Counted from the first letter of the stretch, positions 1-8,577 are shown. The stretch is DNA of 43,985 nt from an uncultured Desulfobacteraceae bacterium (GCA_903839535.1 CAIMCT010000042.1:1-43985), one strand, 5' to 3'. The notes: generated by a model not told the origin, from the sequence alone. Translations and numbers: made by a program.

Positions 1-180
1 ACATCACCCTGAAATTGGTCACATCCCTTCGCGATGGCCTACCCATAAACCTTGCGGAGTACCATTGATAGCTACCTGCCATAATTCTGCAAGAAAAAAC
101 TTGAACATCGAGTAACATGTTACGGATGTAAATTCAAGCCAATTAAACAACTGTTCATTTACTCTTTTATTCATCGAAAA
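1..180. other. Left-edge non-coding stretch
   Basis: I see no convincing gene here. It lies downstream of the phosphopantetheinyl transferase gene, which reads toward it. The only structure noticed is a perfect 12-bp palindrome, GTAACATGTTAC at 112-123. It has no T-run beside it, so it is not a clear terminator. Confidence 0.4.
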
Positions 181-831
181 TCACAAAATAACAGGCTGCA
201 GAAAGATATTCTCAATGCGTACTTTCGGATTCTCTCTGTTCATAGCCAGGTGACAGCAATATCCATCGGCGATCCTCACTTCTTTCACACCCCAGATGTT
301 GTTGGCAAGAAACGCCTTTTCCCCCTCCATGATAATTTCGTTCAGGGGAATCGCAAGGCCCCTGCCGTCCGCCTTGATCACCGCCTCCTTTTGAGTCCAG
401 AGAGTGAAGAATTTTTCGAGTCGATTTTCAGACACCACTATCGCTTCCCACTGGTCGCCCGACATCTGCGTTTTAAAATCCTGGATATCGACCATCCGTA
501 TTTCCTCGATGTCTATGCCTACTCTTCCTGCGGGACAAAGTGCGCACACCACATAAGCACCCGAATGAGAGATGTTAAAATCCATCCCGCAGCCCAGAAA
601 CGGCCTGCCAGAAGCGTCCCATACAAGATTCCATAGATGCTCCGCAGGATACCCGCACAGCCTCAATCCCTCAGCGAGCAGAAGTTTTCCAAACAGGCCC
701 GCCTGCCGGTCCTCCCATCTCCTGTATCGGCTGATTCTCTTGCGAACAGATTCAGGCATCTCCAAAAGATAGCGATCCCATGCCCGACTCGAAAGCATCT
801 CCCCGATGTGCGAAAAGAGGACGAAAATCAT
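181..831 (-). CDS. Sfp-type 4'-phosphopantetheinyl transferase
   Basis: This 216-residue protein should transfer phosphopantetheine from CoA to the carrier-domain serines of the PKS/NRPS proteins in this window. It has the family hallmarks in order: an N-terminal RISRYRRWEDRQ segment, a central NISHSG, VGIDIEEI with the Mg-binding acidic residues, and FFTLWTQKEAVIKADGRGL, the W-x-x-KEA signature. Length and order match Sfp/EntD-type enzymes rather than the short AcpS type. It is the last gene of a leftward operon and starts 11 bases after the type II thioesterase stop codon, an arrangement expected for tailoring and activation genes of a megasynthase cluster. Its substrate range beyond this cluster cannot be read from sequence. 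Confidence 0.93.
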   Translation of the reverse strand: MIFVLFSHIGEMLSSRAWDRYLLEMPESVRKRISRYRRWEDRQAGLFGKLLLAEGLRLCGYPAEHLWNLVWDASGRPFLGCGMDFNISHSGAYVVCALCPAGRVGIDIEEIRMVDIQDFKTQMSGDQWEAIVVSENRLEKFFTLWTQKEAVIKADGRGLAIPLNEIIMEGEKAFLANNIWGVKEVRIADGYCCHLAMNRENPKVRIENIFLQPVIL

Positions 832-842
832 GGACAGATATC

Positions 843-1574
843 TTAAACTGTAGTATCGGAGGATGTCATTACCCCCTGGGAAAGTATTCTGCAGATGTCC
901 GCTGCATACCTGAAAATAAAAAAATGTCCTCCGTTGAATTCCAGAAGAGAAATCTTTTTTGTGGTTTCATCCTGCCACCTAAGGGCATCGGCCCGCAGGA
1001 CGCTTTCCTCGCTTCCCCGCATGACTGTTATCGGGATATCGAACGGTTCGCTCTTTTTGTATGTGTAGGTATCGAGCGCCTGAATATCTGCGCGCAAAAC
1101 AGGCCCAAAAAGATCCATCAACTCCTGATTCTCAAGCACCTCCGTCGTGGTTCCCTCGAATCGCTTCAATACTTCGATAAATTCGGCCTGCGGGAGCAGA
1201 TGCCGGTGCTTTTCCTTCCCTTGCACGGATGGCCCCTCCCTCCCTGATACAAATAGGTGGAGCGGCGGCGGGCATTGTTCAAGGATAATCCGCCTTACAA
1301 GCAGATATCCGATGCAGGCCCCCAGGCTGTGTCCGTAAATGGCGTAGGCGCTGTTCAAACGGCCTCGAATTTGCCCGAATATATCATCAGCCATGTCATG
1401 CAAACTGGTGAGCAATGGCTCGGGAAACCTCCTTCCCCTGCCCGGCAGGTCAAGTGCTTCGATACGCACGGCATCATCCGCATGACGCTGAAATTCACAG
1501 TATGAGTAGGAACTGCCACCTGCAAAGGGGATACAAAAAAGGGTTATCTGTTGACGATCAGCCATTTTCTCCAT
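843..1574 (-). CDS. Type II thioesterase (alpha/beta hydrolase, GrsT/SrfAD-like)
   Basis: A 243-residue alpha/beta hydrolase that should clear misprimed or stalled acyl groups from carrier domains. The N-terminus has the typical LFCIPFAGGSSYSY oxyanion segment, the nucleophile lies in YGHSLGA, and the C-terminal histidine in GGHFFIF. The usual acid motif G-x-x-D reads GSEE, so the third catalytic residue may be glutamate or lie elsewhere. I chose the ATG at 1574 because it falls just after the stop of the upstream small gene (1588) and has an AGAGAG about 8 bases upstream. An in-frame start at 1625 would overlap that gene. It sits between the small membrane protein and the phosphopantetheinyl transferase in the export/activation operon. 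Confidence 0.92.
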   Translation of the reverse strand: MEKMADRQQITLFCIPFAGGSSYSYCEFQRHADDAVRIEALDLPGRGRRFPEPLLTSLHDMADDIFGQIRGRLNSAYAIYGHSLGACIGYLLVRRIILEQCPPPLHLFVSGREGPSVQGKEKHRHLLPQAEFIEVLKRFEGTTTEVLENQELMDLFGPVLRADIQALDTYTYKKSEPFDIPITVMRGSEESVLRADALRWQDETTKKISLLEFNGGHFFIFRYAADICRILSQGVMTSSDTTV

Positions 1575-1587
1575 CTTGGTCGCTCTC

Positions 1588-1773
1588 TTAGTTGCTGTCC
1601 GTGGCCCCACACTTACCGGGAACAATCCTTGATGAGGCTAACAGTATGAGGACACCAAGAATGGGGGTGAACAACAGCGAGTAGAAAAAATATCCCCAGA
1701 ACCCGAATTTTCTGTTTATTCCGAGAAAGGCGATAATTAAGCTAAAAAAAACATACATTATCATACAAGTCAT
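1588..1773 (-). CDS. Small membrane protein, paralogue of the 11.8 kb gene
   Basis: A 61-residue protein with two predicted membrane segments (about residues 4-18 and 26-47) joined by a short basic loop, INRKFGFWGYFF. It closely resembles the 67-residue protein at 11843-12046: both have RKFGFWGYFF, a following SLL.TP..G..ILLAS and a short polar tail. The function is unknown. Its position inside the exporter operon, and the position of its paralogue beside a DUF697 gene ahead of the PKS genes, tie the pair to the cluster. The conservation of two copies argues that this is a real gene despite its size. Confidence 0.7.
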   Translation of the reverse strand: MTCMIMYVFFSLIIAFLGINRKFGFWGYFFYSLLFTPILGVLILLASSRIVPGKCGATDSN

Positions 1774-1823
1774 GGCAGCTCCTCCTCTAACAACTCGAAT
1801 CTTCTGTAAAGAATTGAATATTA

Positions 1824-3002
1824 CTACAATCCCAGGCTCTGTACACCCTCCTCCAACAACTCGAATCTTCCGTCAAGAAGTATCTGAAAATCGAGTATGT
1901 CTCCAGCTACATCGCCTTCTTCCGTGAAGGAGTAGGTACCGAGCACCCCAGGGTAGTTTTTCAAGTACCTAAGATACGATGCCACGGTAATCGGAACCGT
2001 GGTTCTGGCCTTTTCAATAGCACCAGCAATGACCTGGATCGCATCGTATCCCTGAGCGGCCCACGCATCCGGATACGCGCGATAGTGCGCATAAAATTTT
2101 CTACTGAAAGACTGGCCTGCAGCGTAGTTACCATTGTGATGGAATGTGGTCGGGGTGATCGTTCCTTGGGCCGCACTGCCGGCGATATCCCAGATCGTCG
2201 ACGCGCTATTGAGGCCAACCCCCCCGATGAAGGGAACGAGCACACCCATCTCGCGGGCTTGTTTGATCACTTCACCTGCTGTGGGAGCGCCCCCCCCCAG
2301 AAAAATCGCACCAAAATGCAGAGTCTTGATTTCAGCAAAGAGGGGTTTGAAATCCACCCCGTCGCGGCTGTAAGATTTTCTTCCTACCACATTAATTCCG
2401 ATTTTGGAAGCCCTTTCATGGAAAGTATCGGCCAGCCCTTTCCCGGAAACCGTTCGGTCATCAATAACCAAAATGTCAGAGAACCCTTTTTTTTTCACAA
2501 AATCCGCCATATCCTTTCCGACTACATGGTTGGAAGGAATGTTCCTGAAAACATACTTGAAACCATGTTGCGAAAATGTCGGGATCGATTCCGCTGTAGC
2601 GACAAATAAAATACCACTGTATTCATAAGTTACCGAAGCCTTGATCGCCCCTATTTGCGAATAGTGTCCAACAACCGCAACCATGTCGTAATTGGTCGCA
2701 ATACTCTTGGCCAGATACATGTCTTCTTCCACGGTGCCGGACTCATTATTATACCTGACTGTTCGTATTTTTCTCCCATTGACGCCTCCGCCCCTGTTGA
2801 TCTCATCAACAGCCAGTTCGGCCCCTTCATAAAAGTATGACTGAAAGAGTTTTTCCTGCCATACCAGAGCGATGCGGATATCAGCGGTTGCTTTTTGAGC
2901 CTTTGCAGCCCTCTTCTTTTCACGATCGCTATATGTTGTACAAGCAGTCATGACAAGCACTGCTAAAACGAGAACCAAAATGGTTTTTTTCGGTGTTTCC
3001 AT
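1824..3002 (-). CDS. LivK-type periplasmic substrate-binding lipoprotein
   Basis: A 392-residue type I periplasmic binding protein like those of branched-chain amino-acid ABC importers. The N-terminus is a lipoprotein signal (ILVLVLAVLVMTAC, cysteine at about residue 21). The mature part has the family pattern: IRIALVWQEKLFQSYFYEGAELAVDEIN, then GVNGRKI, then VVGHYSQIGAIKAS, and later AAQGYDAIQVIAGAIEKA. No Liv permease or ATPase gene is in the window, and the neighbouring ABC gene is an exporter, so this is an orphan binding protein. It may sense or present a ligand rather than feed an importer (inference). An AGGG sits 7 bases before the ATG. The gene starts 9 bases after the SPFH stop codon. 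Confidence 0.88.
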   Translation of the reverse strand: METPKKTILVLVLAVLVMTACTTYSDREKKRAAKAQKATADIRIALVWQEKLFQSYFYEGAELAVDEINRGGGVNGRKIRTVRYNNESGTVEEDMYLAKSIATNYDMVAVVGHYSQIGAIKASVTYEYSGILFVATAESIPTFSQHGFKYVFRNIPSNHVVGKDMADFVKKKGFSDILVIDDRTVSGKGLADTFHERASKIGINVVGRKSYSRDGVDFKPLFAEIKTLHFGAIFLGGGAPTAGEVIKQAREMGVLVPFIGGVGLNSASTIWDIAGSAAQGTITPTTFHHNGNYAAGQSFSRKFYAHYRAYPDAWAAQGYDAIQVIAGAIEKARTTVPITVASYLRYLKNYPGVLGTYSFTEEGDVAGDILDFQILLDGRFELLEEGVQSLGL

Positions 3003-3011
3003 AGGGGTTCC

Positions 3012-3932
3012 CTACTTACTTGTATCCAGAATGACCGGCAGACCATCCTTGCCGCCGCCGATGATGACCACCTTCGAGTTCGGAGATTTTGAAATATCCC
3101 GCGTCGCCTCGACACCCTTCCACTTCAGGACATTCTCCGAAAGGGACGATTCGATCATGTTGTTGTAATCCCTTATTCCAGCGGCTTCGAGCCGCTTCCT
3201 GTCGGCTTCACTTTTCTCCCTGTCCAGCCTGAATACATATGCCTCGGCCAATTGCTGCTCCTCAAGTTTCGTCTCGATCGCCTCTTTTATCCTTAGCGGC
3301 AGGTTCACCTCCGTAATCATCACACCGTCAATTTTCACAAACCGCTGCGATACCTGATCAAGAGACGCGTTCATCACCTGCTGGATGACCCCCTTCTGCG
3401 TCGTGTAGATATCCTCCGCATCGTACTGCCCCAGTACAGCCCGCAACGTTGATTCCACTTCAGGAATCACGATCTTCTTGAGATAGTCCGGACCCACCTC
3501 CTGGTGCATGACCCCAAGCACCTCCGTTTCCGGACGATACCGGATCGACAGGATTACTTCGATTTTCATACCCTTGTTTGTCAACACCTCCAACCTGTGC
3601 AGAAACGTCTGGTACCGTATATCGTAAACCGTCATGATGTTCCAGGGAGCAACGATGTGAAATCCCTCGGTATAAACCTTGTCCACCACCGTGCCGCCGA
3701 GAAACCTCTTGTATAACACAGCGGCCTCTCCTGAATGTACGGAGATAAATATCTTAGGCCAGAAATAAACAAAGACGAAGAGAATTAGAAGAACGCCAAC
3801 GACATATTCAGGGAAATGCATATCGAAGTGAGAACGGGTGCAGTTACGCAGCGCCCTGATGCGGCTTCTGAGACGACTGTAATATCCCTTCACTCCTATC
3901 GCAGCTCTGTCAAATCCTGCCTTGATGCGCAT
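3012..3932 (-). CDS. SPFH/band 7 (prohibitin-like) membrane protein
   Basis: A 306-residue protein with a basic N-terminal tail, one membrane segment (VVGVLLILFVFVYFWPKIFI, about residues 45-64) and a band 7 domain from about residue 65 to 235. A charged helical stretch rich in E, K and R follows (REKSEADRKRLEAAG). The segment SGEAAVLYKRFLGGTVVDKVYTEG is the usual start of prohibitin/stomatin domains. Such proteins form oligomeric membrane scaffolds that organise partner proteins. The gene starts 2 bases after the exporter stop codon, so the two are probably co-translated. That coupling suggests it may organise or protect the exporter (inference). The last 30 residues include a glycine-rich VVIIGGGKDGLPVI tail of unknown meaning. 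Confidence 0.85.
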   Translation of the reverse strand: MRIKAGFDRAAIGVKGYYSRLRSRIRALRNCTRSHFDMHFPEYVVGVLLILFVFVYFWPKIFISVHSGEAAVLYKRFLGGTVVDKVYTEGFHIVAPWNIMTVYDIRYQTFLHRLEVLTNKGMKIEVILSIRYRPETEVLGVMHQEVGPDYLKKIVIPEVESTLRAVLGQYDAEDIYTTQKGVIQQVMNASLDQVSQRFVKIDGVMITEVNLPLRIKEAIETKLEEQQLAEAYVFRLDREKSEADRKRLEAAGIRDYNNMIESSLSENVLKWKGVEATRDISKSPNSKVVIIGGGKDGLPVILDTSK

Positions 3933-3934
3933 AA

Positions 3935-5569
3935 CTATACCATCGCCCCTTCCACAACGCTTCCGAAATCCATCTTTACCACTCTGTCTGCGACATGGAA
4001 ATATCTGTCGTCGTGACTTACCACGATGATTGTCTTCCCTTGATTCTTCAGCTCTTTGAGCACCTCTTCGTAGAAATACTTTCTAAAGCCGGGGTCCTGA
4101 TCTGCGGCCACCTCGTCAAAGACATATATCGATCTATTTTCCATTAGCGCAATGACAAGGGCAAGTCTTTTTCGCTGACCAGTCGAAAGATTGATATTGC
4201 TGAATTTACCGTCGCTATATGTTATTTTATCACTCAGTTCCATGGTATTGAGCAACGTATTTAGCCTTTTTTCATCGACATCCTTAATTCCGTACAACCT
4301 GTCGAAGAGATGAAAATCGGAAAAAATGATGGAGAAGAAATTCCTGTAGTAGTCGTAATTCGTCATATTGACCGGAATATCATCGAAATACAACATGCCC
4401 TGCTGTGGATAATACAGCCCAGCGATGAGTTTAACGAGTGTCGTCTTCCCGCTGCCGTTTCCGCCGACAAAAAACACGATCTGCCCTTTGTTCACCTTCA
4501 GATCAACAGGCCCTACCGAAAATACCTTGTCGTCACCCGGTGTGGTATAAGAAAAAGAAACTCTCTTTAAAGTAATCGAATCGAATGTTACCTTGGATTG
4601 AAGCGGCCCAACGGTCGAGCTCTGAGCGATATCATCGGCTTTATCAAATATTTGTTCGAGTTCGCCCAGTTTTTCGACGGCGATATTTGCTTCCGATATT
4701 ACCGGCACAGCATCAACAACGAAACCCAAAGGTGCTACGATAAATAAAAGTACGGCGACAAGATTTGCTATCAACTGAGGGGAAGAGGACGACATCCGAG
4801 GAAGGAGAAATACAACAGAAGCAATTAAAATCATCGTAAACACCTGTGTGTAAACAATGTTTGATATGAAGCGCGATTCCGTCATCATTCTCACTTCCCG
4901 GAGGCTTAGGGATATCTTCTCCATATAGTTCTGAAACAGATCGTCGCTCTTTTCCCGGTTCACCTTCAATTCCTTGAATCCCTCCAGCAAATGATTCAAG
5001 GAATTGATGAACTCATTTTCCTTCTCCGCAGCAATACGAAGCCCCGCAACTATGGTCCGCTGATTGAATAAATACACCATTATGCCGCAGACAATCACCG
5101 TGACTGAAAGCCAAAACGCCTCCGCAGACAACCAGGCTATGTAGGCAAAAGAGAAGAGAAGCATGATAAGGGCTACCGCACTATTTGCGATCCTTCGGGA
5201 GGCTTCGAAAATAAGCTCGCTGCCCTCGGAAAGGGTCGTCAATATCCTGGGCTTCCCGACATGCTCGAATATCGCAAGATTGGAACGCCTGATCTTGTCT
5301 GCTATTCTGACATTCGTCTTCGTAAGGGCGGCGCGGGCTATTGTCGCGGTTTGATACAGCGTATATCTTCTGGTGAGTGCAAGCATGATTACACTCAACA
5401 CAAAAAGGACGAGGTACCAGAAATTCATTTTGGCGTAGCTCTGGGAAGCATTATTGATAATTACGATAACAATGCCGTTGGATATGCCAGCAATGAGAGA
5501 AGCAATCAAAGCTTTGTAACCGGTCTGGTTGGACTCTTTTTTTAAAAAGTTTATCAGTTCAATACGCAA
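3935..5569 (-). CDS. Cyclic-peptide-type ABC exporter (SyrD/PvdE family)
   Basis: A 544-residue half-transporter with a membrane domain (about residues 1-310, five to six hydrophobic spans) fused to an ATPase domain (about 335-544). The Walker A is GGNGSGKTT, the signature is STGQRKR and the Walker B is IYVFDEVAADQDP, followed by VVSHDD. The F-D-E-x-A-A-D-Q-D-P form is characteristic of the SyrD/PvdE group, which exports non-ribosomal peptides and pyoverdine precursors. It is the natural exporter for the product of the assembly line encoded at 12.8-43 kb. The start is TTG at 5569, supported by a GAGG 7 bases upstream. It is the first gene of the leftward operon, with a candidate promoter about 45 bases upstream. 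Confidence 0.92.
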   Translation of the reverse strand: MRIELINFLKKESNQTGYKALIASLIAGISNGIVIVIINNASQSYAKMNFWYLVLFVLSVIMLALTRRYTLYQTATIARAALTKTNVRIADKIRRSNLAIFEHVGKPRILTTLSEGSELIFEASRRIANSAVALIMLLFSFAYIAWLSAEAFWLSVTVIVCGIMVYLFNQRTIVAGLRIAAEKENEFINSLNHLLEGFKELKVNREKSDDLFQNYMEKISLSLREVRMMTESRFISNIVYTQVFTMILIASVVFLLPRMSSSSPQLIANLVAVLLFIVAPLGFVVDAVPVISEANIAVEKLGELEQIFDKADDIAQSSTVGPLQSKVTFDSITLKRVSFSYTTPGDDKVFSVGPVDLKVNKGQIVFFVGGNGSGKTTLVKLIAGLYYPQQGMLYFDDIPVNMTNYDYYRNFFSIIFSDFHLFDRLYGIKDVDEKRLNTLLNTMELSDKITYSDGKFSNINLSTGQRKRLALVIALMENRSIYVFDEVAADQDPGFRKYFYEEVLKELKNQGKTIIVVSHDDRYFHVADRVVKMDFGSVVEGAMV

Positions 5570-5612
5570 ATGGACACCTCAGCAGACGTTCGGTCAAAAA
5601 AAAGGTATCTGA

Positions 5613-5641
5613 CTGATACAGTGTGACGCGTTAAAAGTCAA
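5613..5641 (-). promoter_or_regulatory. Candidate sigma70 promoter for the exporter operon
   Basis: On the minus strand TTGACT (5641-5636) is followed after 17 bases by TATCAG (5618-5613), about 44 bases before the exporter start. The -35 is 5/6 and the -10 is 4/6 to consensus. A small inverted repeat, GTATC-5 nt-GATAC at 5605-5619, overlaps the -10 and could be an operator. Sequence-only evidence. Confidence 0.4.
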
Positions 5642-5687
5642 ACCACTTCAATCAGACAGATCATCCTACCCACATCGGATCGCCATG

Positions 5688-6233
5688 TCAAGACATGTTC
5701 GGCCTCGCGTAGCCTGGCGCAACCTTTTTTCCTTCCTGATATTTCTGTTGGAAATAGTTTCTAAGAACCGAATTCTCGCTGCTCAGGAAGGTTCCTCCTG
5801 ATTCGAAGTGCATCTGAAATATCTTGCCGACTGCATACATCGCTGCGCCTCCAGTGACTGACATCATTCCAACATAGACGGCATGGCCAATCAGGGGTAC
5901 GCTCTTGAGGGCGGCATGCATCTTGATGGTCAGATAGACCGGTCCGATACTGCCGATCAGGGATATGATTATCTTATAGCAAACCAGTCGATGAGGAATG
6001 GGAAAGTCGTACACCCGCGCCATATCCCCGATCATCTTCACTTCAAGGGCGGTTATAGCCACAATGTCAATCAGGACGGAAGGTATCAGGCCGGCGCTCA
6101 TGGCCAGTATGACATAGTTTTTGATAATGTTGTCCGCTTTAAGCCTTTTATCGTCGGGAACAGCAGCATTGTCGGCGTATGGCGAAAGATGCGGTTCGTT
6201 GTCCATCACAGTTTTTGGGTTGTCATAATTCAT
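5688..6233 (-). CDS. DUF697-family membrane protein, copy 1
   Basis: A 181-residue protein with a polar N-terminus and two hydrophobic blocks. It matches the DUF697 pattern: SAGLIPSVLIDIVAITALEVKMIGDMARVY, then a glycine-containing span, then SVPLIGHAVYVGMMSVTGGAAMYAVGKIFQMHF. It is a paralogue of the protein at 12224-12769, with the same length and the shared end MHF.SGGTFL. DUF697 domains occur alone or behind Era-like GTPases and have no firm biochemical role. A strong GAAGGAGAA precedes the ATG. It lies directly upstream of the exporter operon, just as its paralogue lies directly upstream of the PKS genes, so a role tied to membrane assembly or export of this system is plausible but unproven. 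Confidence 0.75.
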   Translation of the reverse strand: MNYDNPKTVMDNEPHLSPYADNAAVPDDKRLKADNIIKNYVILAMSAGLIPSVLIDIVAITALEVKMIGDMARVYDFPIPHRLVCYKIIISLIGSIGPVYLTIKMHAALKSVPLIGHAVYVGMMSVTGGAAMYAVGKIFQMHFESGGTFLSSENSVLRNYFQQKYQEGKKVAPGYARPNMS

Positions 6234-6291
6234 GGCGATTCTCCTTCATAGTACGGGCCGTCAATCTTCTTATCCTCGCCAACCAGCACGC

Positions 6292-6316
6292 AATAACAGT
6301 TTTTCAAACTGTTATT
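6292..6316. repeat. Perfect 11-bp inverted repeat upstream of DUF697 copy 1
   Basis: AATAACAGTTT (6292-6302) and its exact complement (6306-6316) are separated by TTC. It lies 59 bases before the DUF697 start on the minus strand. No T-run follows on either strand, so it could be an operator rather than a terminator, but this is not decided by sequence. Confidence 0.6.
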
Positions 6317-6446
6317 TAAAATGCTCAGTTGGCAACCATGAGTCAGAAAGAATATTAACGATTGACCACAATCAATACGGGTGGTTGGCTAAACCTTACC
6401 CGATAGGGACTCTCACCCTGCAAGAAGCGTCAAGCTTCGCTTGGCG

Positions 6447-6506
6447 CGCTAACGCAGAGTTCAGCGGCGTGAGCTTGCGAGCGTCCGTTGCAACGGCTTA
6501 TTAGGC
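6447..6506. repeat. attC-like imperfect palindrome at the end of the methyltransferase gene
   Basis: A 60-base element running from CGCTAAC to ATTAGGC, with an imperfect stem inside (CAGCGG pairing with CCGTTG) and a 12-bp palindrome CCGTTGCAACGG. Its ends resemble the R boxes of integron attC sites, but both deviate from the RYYYAAC/GTTRRRY consensus. The methyltransferase reading frame runs into it and acquires the tail NKPLQRTLASSRR. Position at the 3' end of a gene pair fits a gene-cassette recombination site. No integrase and no second site were seen, so this stays tentative. Confidence 0.4.
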
Positions 6507-7471
6507 ATTTCAAATGGTGCTTGGTTATTAGATTTCAAATCCATAAAATCAAACAGAGTAGGATCATTTCGTGAGCCGTTTTCAAGATATTCAGCTATCA
6601 CCTCAGCAATAAATTTCCCTAAGTTTACTGGCACAGCGTTTCCTATCATTTGCTCAAGATCAGTTTTAGTTCCAGAAAATTTAAATTTCTTTGGAAACGT
6701 TTGGATATAGCTTCTTTCAATTGTTGTCAGTGGTCTTATCTCATCAAGGCTTACACCACTTGGGTCACAAGAGTTAATTTTGTAACCTTTTGGTATTGGA
6801 CGGTTTACACCTCTAACTGTGGGACTAGGCTCATCAATGGAGAATATACCGCGCCTATTGTAATTCCGAGGATGTCTGTAGTAGAAATCAACTCCTAGAC
6901 TATCTCCAAGATAATCTCGTATTGTCATATTGTTTTTACTTAAGTTGTCACTAAATATGCGATTAAGTTGATTGTGCTTGTCTCCGAGATCACCAATAAG
7001 AAAAAATCTCGTTCTTGCTTGTGGCACACTGCAGAGCGAAGCGTCTATAATGACTGATGATAGGCCATAACCATTCTCAATAAATTGGTCTACAATATCT
7101 TGCAGTATATGACTTTTTTTTATTTGCTCTACATTTTCCATGACAAACCAACTGGGAGATACGGAGCAAACAATATTGGCAAAATGATAAGTTAAATCAG
7201 CTCGCCCCTGTGTTACATCTCTCTTGCCAGCACTAGAAAAATCTTGGCAAGGAGGGCCGCCCATAATTAAATCAGGTGAGAAGGATTTAATTTTCTTTAT
7301 TGCTTCTTGTTCCTGAGTTAAATCTTGTTTGAATATTGGATGTGTAAAATTGGCTTTATATACCTCTATAGATGGCTCCCAGTATTCAAAAGCTGCAACA
7401 ACATCGAAGCCAGCTTGTTCAAAACCCAAGGACAATCCGCCACAACCTGAAAAAAGATCAACGCATTTCAT
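6461..7471 (-). CDS. DNA (cytosine-5-)-methyltransferase of a type II restriction-modification system
   Basis: A 336-residue C5 methyltransferase. Motif I is DLFSGCGGLSLGFEQAGF, motif IV with the catalytic cysteine is GGPPCQDFSSAGKRD, motif VI is FVMENVEQI, motif VIII is QARTRFFLIG, and motifs IX/X are RPLTTIERSYIQTFP and IGNAVPVNLGKFI. All catalytic motifs are present in normal order, with a short target-recognition region between VIII and IX. Its ATG overlaps the TGA of the upstream endonuclease gene by 4 bases, so the pair is translationally coupled. The last 13 residues are encoded by an attC-like repeat. The gene is clearly more AT-rich than the biosynthetic genes, which supports separate acquisition. 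It would protect host DNA at the endonuclease site. Confidence 0.93.
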   Translation of the reverse strand: MKCVDLFSGCGGLSLGFEQAGFDVVAAFEYWEPSIEVYKANFTHPIFKQDLTQEQEAIKKIKSFSPDLIMGGPPCQDFSSAGKRDVTQGRADLTYHFANIVCSVSPSWFVMENVEQIKKSHILQDIVDQFIENGYGLSSVIIDASLCSVPQARTRFFLIGDLGDKHNQLNRIFSDNLSKNNMTIRDYLGDSLGVDFYYRHPRNYNRRGIFSIDEPSPTVRGVNRPIPKGYKINSCDPSGVSLDEIRPLTTIERSYIQTFPKKFKFSGTKTDLEQMIGNAVPVNLGKFIAEVIAEYLENGSRNDPTLFDFMDLKSNNQAPFEMPNKPLQRTLASSRR

Positions 7472-8520
7472 GAAAAAAGCCCTGGAGAGTTGAATAGAAT
7501 AGCATCAAACCTGCGTTCCGGACTTAATAAGTTCTGCCCACCTCCTAAGATTATGTCTTTTATTTCTGTTTTTTTGATAATTGGCTTTATTAACCGCGGA
7601 CATGCCATGTACTTATTTGTGACATTCCCAGCAGATGCAAAAGCCTTATCATTTTTTGTGTTATAGGATAGCATGTCAATTATTCTTTCGTGATTAAATT
7701 TCTTGTTTTCTTTAATGTCACTTAGCATTTTATAAAGCCAAATAGCCGTTCTTGTTTGCCTCGTAATTCCAGTAGAATCTGCGCTTCTACTTGCAATACT
7801 TGAAATAAAACTGCTAAACCCAGCATTGCTCCATACGAACATATCAAGACAATTTTCTGCCAACACTGGCGATTTTCCTATGGTCTTCCAAATGGGTTGA
7901 AGTAAAAAAGCATGTTGATTAGTTTCAAGGGCTATTGATATTGACTCGACTGCATCTACTATTGGGCCTATTTGTTCAAGTATAAATTTAGCATCAGACC
8001 AGTCTTTTACTTTTATACTCGGCAAAAGATCCCCAAGACTATCCGAAAGGCATGCAGCTATACTGCACGCAAGATAAACAATTGTATCTGGTCTTACCAC
8101 AATTTCACTGCCATATGATTTTTCGTCAAGATCGCATGTTGTATTATCAGGCAGAGCAGTCAGTTTGACCTCAAAACCAGATAAGCATCGCCCAGTGCTT
8201 TCTCTTTGAATGACAATATCTGTTCGCGGAAGCGACCCAACAACAAATTTTTGATATGGCGTATGCTGAGATTCAAATGCGAAGTATGTGTCTTTATCAT
8301 CCGAACTAATTTTAAATACATTTTTTATTGAAATTAGACTTGGCGTAAATTTCTTTTTAGAAATAGCTAAATAATTAGCCTGGATATTTTTTGATTCCAA
8401 GAAACAACACAGTGCCGCAGGGAAAGAGGAATTAAATTGATTTTTCCCCCATGCTTCTGTTTGTGTAAAATCTCGGTTTGTTTTCTTTAAACCAAATAGG
8501 CTAGGTTGTATGTTTTTCAT
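7468..8520 (-). CDS. HindVP-like type II restriction endonuclease
   Basis: A 350-residue protein beginning PSLFGLKKTNRDFTQTEAWG, followed by KNQFNSSFPA. I recognise this as the HindVP/HgiDI endonuclease family, whose characterised members cut GRCGYC. The likely PD-(D/E)xK centre is TDIVIQ, about 18 residues later GFEVKLT (D, E and K). It overlaps the C5 methyltransferase start by 4 bases, and that family normally pairs with a C5 enzyme. GGAG lies 7 bases before the ATG. The region is AT-rich. Cleavage specificity is inferred from family resemblance recalled from memory and was not tested by alignment; another type II family with the same fold is the alternative. Confidence 0.75.
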   Translation of the reverse strand: MKNIQPSLFGLKKTNRDFTQTEAWGKNQFNSSFPAALCCFLESKNIQANYLAISKKKFTPSLISIKNVFKISSDDKDTYFAFESQHTPYQKFVVGSLPRTDIVIQRESTGRCLSGFEVKLTALPDNTTCDLDEKSYGSEIVVRPDTIVYLACSIAACLSDSLGDLLPSIKVKDWSDAKFILEQIGPIVDAVESISIALETNQHAFLLQPIWKTIGKSPVLAENCLDMFVWSNAGFSSFISSIASRSADSTGITRQTRTAIWLYKMLSDIKENKKFNHERIIDMLSYNTKNDKAFASAGNVTNKYMACPRLIKPIIKKTEIKDIILGGGQNLLSPERRFDAILFNSPGLFS

Positions 8521-8577
8521 TTTATTACTCCGGAAGGCGGCTTCAGCCCGCCCGACAGGGCGCTTGGCCCGTGATTT

